The notes beneath the pieces were generated by a model, which did not search any database, had not been told where the DNA came from, and worked only from the letters and a program-made list of their open reading frames with translations. A program made the position numbers and the translations under genes. Of a stretch of DNA of 64,000 nucleotides, positions 57,856-64,000 are shown one piece after another (position 1 is the first letter of the stretch; every line of letters begins with the position of its first letter). Source of the DNA: Pseudomonadota bacterium (GTDB lineage: Bacteria; Pseudomonadota; Gammaproteobacteria; Eutrophobiales; Eutrophobiaceae); NCBI GenBank assembly GCA_013112535.1, contig JABFGI010000001.1, forward strand, positions 242,414-306,413, read 5' to 3'.

Positions 57856-58371
57856 ATGACAAAAACTTTCTTATATTCGCTTCTGGTATTTCTCTTTTTT
57901 CAGCTTTCAGCATGTACGAAAGAAACTGATCCAAAAAAAGCATTTGATAATGGGGATTATGAGACTGCATTTAGTTTGTGGTTACCGTTAGCCGAGAGTG
58001 GTGATTCAGATGCACAAAATTATCTGGGTATTATTTATTACTTAGGTTTGGGAACAAATAAAGATATAAATAAAGCGCTTGAATGGTATGAACGTGCTGC
58101 AAAAGCAGGCCATGCTGATGCTCAAAGAAATTATGGTGACATGATAAATTTTGGTAGAGGTGTTCAAAAGGATAATTATCAAGCCTATAAGTGGTATTTT
58201 GCAGCATCTCAACAAGGAAATAAAAAAGCCGAGACCCAGATTGCTGTTATAGCTGCTTCGGGTAACTTATCTCCCAATCAGCAAATGCATGCAAAAATTG
58301 AAGCAAATGAGTTTATCATGGACGAATCAAAACGTTTTATGAGTCATGATACTTATGTCGATAAAAAATAA
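57856..58371 (+). CDS. Sel1-repeat lipoprotein
   Basis: 171 residues. The first 20 form a lipoprotein signal peptide (LLVFLFFQ then the lipobox LSAC at residues 17-20). It is followed by at least three Sel1-like repeats: DAQNYLGIIYYLGLGTNKD, then ALEWYERAAKAGHADAQRNY, then QAYKWYFAASQQGN. It is probably anchored to the outer or inner membrane and acts in protein-protein contacts. Its partner is unknown. Confidence 0.8.
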   Translation: MTKTFLYSLLVFLFFQLSACTKETDPKKAFDNGDYETAFSLWLPLAESGDSDAQNYLGIIYYLGLGTNKDINKALEWYERAAKAGHADAQRNYGDMINFGRGVQKDNYQAYKWYFAASQQGNKKAETQIAVIAASGNLSPNQQMHAKIEANEFIMDESKRFMSHDTYVDKK

Positions 58372-58384
58372 TAATTATTATTAT

Positions 58385-58621
58385 CCTAAAAACTTCAGTT
58401 GACCGGCTCCCTATCACAATGAAACGTAATAAATTAAAAATATTTTATAGTTTAGGTCTTCGTCCATCGGATAATTCAGCCTACTCATCTAATTGCACAT
58501 TTTTCAAGCTCATTTGCTTGATGGCAAAAGCCTTACGTAGAGTGACTATGCTCGGCTTTTTAATCGGCACAACTGAGCTTGAAAAAAACACACTTAGACG
58601 AGTCCAACTGAGGTTTTCAGG
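58385..58621. mobile_element. MITE-like inverted-repeat element ending at the glmS start codon
   Basis: The outer ends CCTAAAAACTTCAGTTG (58385-58401) and reverse-complement CCTGAAAACCTCAGTTG (58605-58621) match at 15 of 17 bases. Inner arms 58483-58516 and 58570-58603 pair at 27 of 34 bases. The left arm is split by about 78 extra bases (58405-58482). Both flanks read ATTAT (58380-58384 and 58622-58626), a likely 5-base target duplication, and the right copy overlaps the A and T of the glmS ATG. No transposase is encoded. Confidence 0.7.
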
Positions 58622-58624
58622 ATT

Positions 58625-60457
58625 ATGTGTGGAATAGTCGGCGCTATTGCTCAACGAGATGTTTCTCCTGTTCTTTTAGAGGGGTTAAAACGCCTTGAAT
58701 ATCGAGGTTATGACTCTGCCGGATTGGCAGTTGTTGACCATAATAAACAGTTACAACGAATTCGCGTATTAGGAAAAGTTAACGAACTCCAGGAACAACA
58801 TCAATCTTCTCCATTACAAGGTGGGACGGGTATTGCACATACGCGTTGGGCGACACACGGTAAACCGAGTCTTGATAATGCGCATCCTCATATCTGTCGT
58901 AATCAAGTAGCACTTGTGCATAATGGCATTATTGAAAATCATGAACAGCTCCGTGCTCAACAAGTTGATGCTGGTTATGACTTTAGCTCTGAGACGGATA
59001 CAGAAGTAGTTGTTAATGCCGTATATGAAGCATTGCAAACAACAAAGGAACTATTACAAGCTGTTTTTAGAACGATAGAACAACTGGAAGGTGCCTATGC
59101 ATTAGGCGTGATTAATAAAGATGAACCTGAAAGATTAATTGCAGCAAGAAAAGGCAGTCCATTGGTTATCGGCGTCGGTATTGGTGAATATTTTATTGCT
59201 TCTGATGTTTTTGCTCTATTGCCTGTCACACAGCAGTTTATATTTTTGGAAGAAGGTGACGTTGCTGATATCAAACGTGACAAGTTGACTATTTATGATT
59301 CAAATCAACAAATCGTTGAACGTCCTATCAATGTTTCTGAATTAAGTTCTGATGTGGCTGATAAAGCAGGTTATCGGCACTATATGTTGAAGGAAATTTT
59401 TTCTCAACCAAATGCAATTGCCGAGTCACTGGAAAATCGTATAGAAGATGGTCGAGTGGTGACCAGTGAGTTTGGTCAAAATGCGGAATCAATATTTCAG
59501 CAGGTTAAATCTGTCAAAATTGTCGCATGTGGTACCAGTTATCATGCAGGATTGATTGCCGCTCATTGGCTTGAAGAAATTGCTCAAATACCCTGTCAGG
59601 TTGAAATAGCGAGTGAGTACCGGTATAGAAAGTCGGTTGTTGTCGATAACACTTTATTTGTTTCGATATCACAGTCAGGTGAAACAGCTGATACACTGGC
59701 AGCATTACAGTTAGCAAAGAAATCCGGTTTTTTAAATACGCTCGCAATTTGCAATGTTGCTGAGAGTTCATTAACAAGAGAAGCGGAACTGGTTTTCCTG
59801 ACACATGCCGGACCTGAAATTGGTGTTGCCTCGACCAAAGCGTTTACCACACAGCTCGTAGGCTTGTTCTTACTGGTTATTGCTATAGCTAAGCAAAATG
59901 GACTTGATAGTAAACAGGAAGCAATGTTTGTTAAACAACTGGAAAGTTTGCCTGGTCGAGTCAATCAATTGCTTCAATATAAAGATGATATTGAAAATAT
60001 AGCTAAAGATTTTTCTGACAAGCACCATGCTTTATTTCTGGGCCGAGGCAGTTTTTTGCCCGTAGCAATGGAAGGGGCATTAAAGCTAAAAGAAATATCC
60101 TATATTCATGCTGAAGCTTACGCGGCAGGCGAATTAAAACACGGGCCACTTGCGTTAGTCGACGATGATATGCCGGTGGTTGCTGTTGCACCAAATAACA
60201 ATTTATTAGAAAAACTGAAGTCTAATTTACAGGAAGTTCAGGCACGAGGTGGGAAATTGTATTTGTTTGCTGATAAAACAAGTGAAGTTGAGTCAACGGA
60301 CGGTGTATATGTATTGAAAATCAATGCGTTATATGATTTTATGGCGCCAATATTGTATACAATACCTTTGCAGCTTTTGGCGTATTATGTCGCCGTTATT
60401 AAAGGGGCGGATATAGATCAGCCCCGTAATCTTGCTAAATCTGTCACAGTTGAGTGA
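58625..60457 (+). CDS. glmS: Glutamine-fructose-6-phosphate aminotransferase (isomerising)
   Basis: 610 residues (E. coli 609). MCGIVGAIAQRDVSPVLLEG has Cys2, the glutaminase nucleophile. THGKPSLDNAHPH belongs to the glutaminase domain. Two SIS domains follow: KIVACGTSYHAGLIAAH, and LGRGSFLPVAMEGALKLKEI. The C-terminal segment DQPRNLAKSVTVE is diagnostic. It makes glucosamine-6-phosphate for the wall and the glycans. The ribosome site lies at or inside the end of the upstream element (AGG at 58619-58621 or GAGG at 58610-58613). Confidence 0.97.
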   Translation: MCGIVGAIAQRDVSPVLLEGLKRLEYRGYDSAGLAVVDHNKQLQRIRVLGKVNELQEQHQSSPLQGGTGIAHTRWATHGKPSLDNAHPHICRNQVALVHNGIIENHEQLRAQQVDAGYDFSSETDTEVVVNAVYEALQTTKELLQAVFRTIEQLEGAYALGVINKDEPERLIAARKGSPLVIGVGIGEYFIASDVFALLPVTQQFIFLEEGDVADIKRDKLTIYDSNQQIVERPINVSELSSDVADKAGYRHYMLKEIFSQPNAIAESLENRIEDGRVVTSEFGQNAESIFQQVKSVKIVACGTSYHAGLIAAHWLEEIAQIPCQVEIASEYRYRKSVVVDNTLFVSISQSGETADTLAALQLAKKSGFLNTLAICNVAESSLTREAELVFLTHAGPEIGVASTKAFTTQLVGLFLLVIAIAKQNGLDSKQEAMFVKQLESLPGRVNQLLQYKDDIENIAKDFSDKHHALFLGRGSFLPVAMEGALKLKEISYIHAEAYAAGELKHGPLALVDDDMPVVAVAPNNNLLEKLKSNLQEVQARGGKLYLFADKTSEVESTDGVYVLKINALYDFMAPILYTIPLQLLAYYVAVIKGADIDQPRNLAKSVTVE

Positions 60458-60475
60458 CAAGATTTCATAAACTAT

Positions 60476-60498
60476 TTATATTTAGACTATAAATATAA
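60476..60498 (+). other. AT-rich hairpin between glmS and the response regulator
   Basis: TTATATTTA (60476-60484) pairs with TAAATATAA (60490-60498) around a 5-base loop. No T run follows, so a terminator role is doubtful. It could stabilise the glmS mRNA 3' end or be chance. Confidence 0.3.
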
Positions 60499-60530
60499 GG
60501 AATTGAAAAATACCGGAAAAATCAGAATTT

Positions 60531-61904
60531 ATGACAACTAATAAATCAGAATCAAAAGTGAAAGTTTTAATTGTTGATGATGACAATGATGTCCTTAATT
60601 TACTCGAAAACTGGCTAACAAAAGAAAATTACAGTGTAAAAAGAGCTGAATCCGGCACGGAAGCGTTAAATCTGGTTGGTATATATGCGCCCGATTTAGT
60701 GATTACTGATCTTTATATGGAAGGCATGGATGGTATGACATTATTAACGGAATTACATAACGATAATCCTTTGTTGCCCGTTATTATGTTGAGTGGACAG
60801 GCACAAATTCCTGATGCAATCAAAGCAATGCATCTCGGAACTTCTGCTTTTTTGACCAAGCCTATTAATCAGAATGAATTTCTGGAAACGGTTAAAAAAG
60901 TGAGCCCTAATATCGACAAATCGATATTAAATGAGTTCTCCAAGAGCATTATTTATAAAAGTAAAGCAATGTCGGACATTATTGAGATGGCAAGTCTGGT
61001 TGCTGATAATGATGTTTCTGTTTTCATATCAGGCTCGACAGGTACAGGTAAAGAGGTCATAGCCAAAGCAATACATGAAGCCAGTTCAAGACGTGATAAA
61101 CGTTTTATTGCTATAAACTGTGGTGCAATACCCGAACAATTACTTGAATCTGAATTATTTGGGCATGAGAAAGGCGCTTTTACAGGGGCAAACCTGAAAC
61201 ACGAGGGATTGTTTCAAGCAGCTAACGGCGGCACTATTTTTCTTGATGAAGTGGGTGATATGCCGCTAGCTTTGCAGGTGAAACTGTTACGCGTTTTACA
61301 GGATTTTGAAGTTCGCCCTGTTGGTTCAACCAAAACCTATCCAATTGATGTTAGATTAATTTCGGCTACGCATAAAAATCTGGAAAATGCAGTAGAAAAA
61401 GGTGAATTTAGAGAAGATTTGTACTATCGATTAAAAGTTGTGCCTCTTGATATTCCTAACTTAACTGATAGACAAGATGACATTCCTGCTTTAGTTGAAC
61501 ATTTTCTCAATGCTTTTTCTAAAAGCAATGCTCAAGATAAAAAGAAATTTTCACCAGATGCAATGAAATATTTATGTTCCATGCCATGGCCTGGAAATGT
61601 TCGTCAATTGATTAATGTTGTTGATTTATGTGCAACATTATCAAAAACGAAAAACATTCCATTAAGCCTTGTTAAAAAAGCGGTGCATGATGATCCTGTT
61701 CACATGCAAACACTAAAAGAAGCCAAGCAGGCATTTGAAAAAGGTTACTTATTGAGTGTGTTACGAATTACACACGGACATGTTGCAAATGCAGCTAAAA
61801 TAGCTGGTCGGAATAGAACAGAATTCTATAAGTTGTTAAATCAATATGACATCGAACCAGCAAGGTTCAGAGATAAAAAAAACACAGAGAAGGAAACAAG
61901 TTAA
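60531..61904 (+). CDS. GlrR/QseF-like sigma-54-dependent response regulator
   Basis: 457 residues with three domains. A receiver domain (about 10-130) has phosphoacceptor Asp60 in ITDLYMEGMDG. The AAA+ domain has GSTGTGKEV, then GHEKGAFTGANLKHEGLF (the sigma-54 loop GAFTGA) and LDEVGDMP. A Fis-type helix-turn-helix ends with ANAAKIAGRNRTEFYKLL. From memory, this C-terminus and the central AINCGAIPEQLLESELFGH region match GlrR of enterobacteria closely. There it activates glmY, which raises GlmS. It lies 73 bases after glmS, followed by an Hpt protein and a histidine kinase. Confidence 0.88.
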   Translation: MTTNKSESKVKVLIVDDDNDVLNLLENWLTKENYSVKRAESGTEALNLVGIYAPDLVITDLYMEGMDGMTLLTELHNDNPLLPVIMLSGQAQIPDAIKAMHLGTSAFLTKPINQNEFLETVKKVSPNIDKSILNEFSKSIIYKSKAMSDIIEMASLVADNDVSVFISGSTGTGKEVIAKAIHEASSRRDKRFIAINCGAIPEQLLESELFGHEKGAFTGANLKHEGLFQAANGGTIFLDEVGDMPLALQVKLLRVLQDFEVRPVGSTKTYPIDVRLISATHKNLENAVEKGEFREDLYYRLKVVPLDIPNLTDRQDDIPALVEHFLNAFSKSNAQDKKKFSPDAMKYLCSMPWPGNVRQLINVVDLCATLSKTKNIPLSLVKKAVHDDPVHMQTLKEAKQAFEKGYLLSVLRITHGHVANAAKIAGRNRTEFYKLLNQYDIEPARFRDKKNTEKETS

Positions 61905-61920
61905 AGGATTACAAATAATT

Positions 61921-62226
61921 ATGTCAGATGAAAAAATTATCGTACAAGTTGATCCTGATCTGGAAGATTTGATCCCCGGATTTCTTGAAAATAGAAGTTC
62001 CGATGTTGAACAATTACGTGTTGAATTAGATAAGAGTGATTTCGAAAGTGTTCGTTCTATAGGTCATAGTATAAAAGGTGTTGGTGGCGGTTATGGGTTT
62101 ACCCTTATGTCAGAGCTTGGTGCGAACATTGAAATAGCAGCAAAAGAAAGCAATGCTGAGCTTATTCTGGAAAATATTAATCGCCTGGATGAATATCTTA
62201 AAAATGTCGAAGTTGAATATGCCTGA
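61921..62226 (+). CDS. Hpt-domain phosphotransfer protein
   Basis: 101 residues from the ATG at 61921; an upstream in-frame ATG at 61846 lies inside the previous gene and is rejected. The Hpt motif SIGHSIKGVGGGYGF has phosphoacceptor His49 followed by Lys and Gly. It would relay phosphate between the hybrid kinase and the response regulator. It has an AAGGA site at 61906-61910. Confidence 0.82.
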   Translation: MSDEKIIVQVDPDLEDLIPGFLENRSSDVEQLRVELDKSDFESVRSIGHSIKGVGGGYGFTLMSELGANIEIAAKESNAELILENINRLDEYLKNVEVEYA

Positions 62227-62241
62227 ATAAAAGGTGATATT

Positions 62242-64000
62242 TTGAAAAAGGATGATAACCGGGGTATTTCTACACAATCGACGTACCTGATAACATTTAT
62301 GCTTGGTTTAGCATTTAGTATTACTCTGATGCAAAGCACATGGAAGACTGCAATTGAAAGAAAACAAAAAGATTTCCATTTTGAAATTCTGTCAATTCAA
62401 CAATCTGTAGCAAGTAATGTTCTGTCAGGTAACGATGTTACCAATAACATCTCTTCATTTGTTTCTTCTAATAAAGACGTTAACTCCGAACAATTTCATA
62501 CCTTTGCAAATGATATCCTTGAGCGTTATGAACATATTGAAGCAGTCAATTATTATTCTTTTGCCGGAGATGATTGGGTAAATGAATTTAGGCTTGTATA
62601 TGATTCAACACGAATCAAAAACAGAATGAAGATTGGTGAAGACGTCTATTCTGATCCAAAGTATGTTGATGCGATTGATACTGCTATTGCAAGCAGTTCT
62701 GTCGTTCCTGCGCCTCCTGATTTAGAAAGCGACCCAGACAGAAAGTACTGGTTGTTCAAAGCCATTTATAGTCACGATGATGTTAACTCAATTAAGAAAA
62801 AAAAGTACGCAGGTACTGTTAAAGGTTTGGTCTCTGTACTGGTGTCACCAACAAAGCTTCTGGGAAACAAGGGGACAAACAGTAGTTTAACCATTACGAT
62901 GTTCAGTGATACGTCCAATTTATACGGTCGTCAACTACTGTATTTTAATGATCCAAATTATGTCAACAAAGATAAACCATGGAAGGTTGAGACACTTAAA
63001 GAAGAAAAGCGTATCGAATTACCTCCTTATTCCATCAAAATCATCATCGAAAAGGAACTTTATTTTTCTGATCTTGAATACCACTTGTTATTTGTCGCGC
63101 TTTTAATCTGCGTCGGAATATTAATGATGTTGTATGGTCTGGTTCGAGCCAAAGCACAACAGGAAGAAGCATTGAGACAAAGGAATGCCGTAATTGAGAA
63201 ACAGGTTGAAGAACAAACTCGGGAACTTGCTATTGCCAGAGATGAAGCTGTAGAAGCTGTACGTATGAAATCAGAGTTTCTTGCAAGTATGAGTCATGAA
63301 ATAAGGACTCCATTAAATGCCATTGTTGGTATGAGTGACTTGATGTCTGAAACTAAATTAACTACTGAGCAGGAGCAGTATGTTAGCGTTTTTAGGAAAG
63401 CCGGTAATGCACTGTTAAGTCTGGTGAATGACATTCTCGATTTATCAAAAATTGAAGCAAATCAACTTGTCCTTGAAGAGATAACTTTCAATGTAGTAGA
63501 GTTAATCGAAGAAGTTGCTGAAATATATGCGCTAAAAGCCTCAGATAAAAATATTGAAATCATTACGCGAGTAGGCACGGATATTAATCCAAGTCGTGCC
63601 GGCGATCCGGGCAGATTAAAACAAATCATTCTTAACTTAATCAGTAATGCATTAAAGTTTACCGAAGAAGGTGAAATTGTAATTTCACTTTCAAGTGCAA
63701 ATGATGATGAAGATGGTGAATTAATGTTAATCAGCGTTAGTGATACCGGTATTGGTATTCCAAAAGAAAAACTGGAGGCGATATTTGCCAGCTTTACCCA
63801 GGCAGACACTTCGACTACCCGTAAGTATGGTGGTACTGGTTTAGGTCTGACAATTTCTAAACGTTTAACAGAAATGATGGATGGCAGCATTTGGGTAGAG
63901 AGTGAAGAAAATAAAGGGAGTCAATTTTTTGTTCAGGTTTCTTTGCCAGAACAAACCCGACTTTCATCAGTGAAAAAAGACTTCAGTAATAAAAATATTT
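62242..64000 (+). CDS. Sensor histidine kinase, 3' end outside the window
   Basis: The frame is open from TTG at 62242 to the window end, 586 codons, with AAGGTGAT just upstream at 62231-62238. A membrane segment TYLITFMLGLAFSITL lies near residues 14-29. A periplasmic sensor of about 240 residues follows, then a second helix near 281-300 (LLFVALLICVGI), a coiled coil and the HisKA site MSHEIRTPLN with His352. The ATPase domain has LNLISNALKF (N box, Asn469), DTGIGIP and GGTGLGL. The Hpt neighbour suggests that one or more receiver domains follow. It is divergent from GlrK, which has a different periplasmic part. Confidence 0.92.
   Translation, partial: MKKDDNRGISTQSTYLITFMLGLAFSITLMQSTWKTAIERKQKDFHFEILSIQQSVASNVLSGNDVTNNISSFVSSNKDVNSEQFHTFANDILERYEHIEAVNYYSFAGDDWVNEFRLVYDSTRIKNRMKIGEDVYSDPKYVDAIDTAIASSSVVPAPPDLESDPDRKYWLFKAIYSHDDVNSIKKKKYAGTVKGLVSVLVSPTKLLGNKGTNSSLTITMFSDTSNLYGRQLLYFNDPNYVNKDKPWKVETLKEEKRIELPPYSIKIIIEKELYFSDLEYHLLFVALLICVGILMMLYGLVRAKAQQEEALRQRNAVIEKQVEEQTRELAIARDEAVEAVRMKSEFLASMSHEIRTPLNAIVGMSDLMSETKLTTEQEQYVSVFRKAGNALLSLVNDILDLSKIEANQLVLEEITFNVVELIEEVAEIYALKASDKNIEIITRVGTDINPSRAGDPGRLKQIILNLISNALKFTEEGEIVISLSSANDDEDGELMLISVSDTGIGIPKEKLEAIFASFTQADTSTTRKYGGTGLGLTISKRLTEMMDGSIWVESEENKGSQFFVQVSLPEQTRLSSVKKDFSNKNI

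Noticed and set aside
58419..58637. A 72-residue frame upstream of glmS
   Set aside because: It lies in the arms of the MITE-like element and overlaps the glmS start in another frame.
60476..60498. Terminator after glmS
   Set aside because: The stem is pure A/T and is followed by AAGG, not a T run.

Overview
The window is one contiguous piece of an AT-rich gammaproteobacterial chromosome. The evidence is the housekeeping order uvrB, tRNA-Val, thrS, infC, rpmI, rplT, pheS, pheT, ihfA, merR-like gene, tRNA-Pro. In addition, a wbpM-type gene is followed by tRNA-Asn, an aspartate aminotransferase and uvrB, which is how I recall the right border of the O-antigen locus in Pseudomonas. I cannot name the genus. 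The short AT-rich intergenic regions and the gene set would fit a Methylophaga- or Piscirickettsiaceae-like marine lineage, but that is a guess.

Bases 1-46158 are the right-hand part of a large surface-polysaccharide (O-antigen or capsule) locus. It is entirely on the + strand, with many short overlaps, and is visibly more AT-rich than what follows. It is modular. (a) 3-7250: two sulfotransferase-fold proteins, a CysC-like kinase fused to a methyltransferase, an LIC12162-family transferase, an aldehyde dehydrogenase and a LicC-like cytidylyltransferase. This may make and transfer a nucleotide-activated phosphoramidate, phosphonate or sulfate group. (b) 7284-14715: a nonulosonic (pseudaminic-type) acid block with PseG, PseI, methyltransferases, a short-chain dehydrogenase, a phosphoesterase and an ATP-grasp ligase. 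(c) 15147-18419: a CDP-glucose-derived 6-deoxyhexose pathway. (d) 18440-19092: a decayed methyltransferase. (e) 19162-29680: glycosyltransferases, a PLP enzyme/FemAB/deacetylase trio, a second nucleotidyltransferase-dehydratase pair, a two-part membrane protein and the Wzx flippase. (f) 29781-40219: methyltransferases, glycosyltransferases, a 3,5-epimerase and C-methyltransferase pair, a CmcI-like protein and an AsnB amidotransferase. (g) 40254-46158: an epimerase-glycosyltransferase fusion, a WecA/WbpL-like initiating transferase, a WbpM-like 4,6-dehydratase and GalU. A strong bidirectional terminator closes the locus.

Bases 46213-57605 are core genes: tRNA-Asn and aspC on the minus strand, then uvrB, tRNA-Val, and the translation operon thrS-infC-rpmI-rplT-pheST-ihfA-merR with tRNA-Pro. 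infC appears to start with the rare codon AUC. Small structured repeats lie between rplT and pheS, between pheS and pheT, and after tRNA-Pro.

Bases 57606-64000 hold a Sel1-repeat lipoprotein, a MITE-like element ending at the start codon of glmS, and glmS itself. A GlrR/QseF-like sigma-54 response regulator, an Hpt protein and a sensor histidine kinase cut by the window end follow. The glmS/GlrR adjacency is notable because GlrR controls glmS indirectly, through GlmY, in enterobacteria.

All calls rest on reading motifs and comparing with remembered families. No database search or structure prediction was run.
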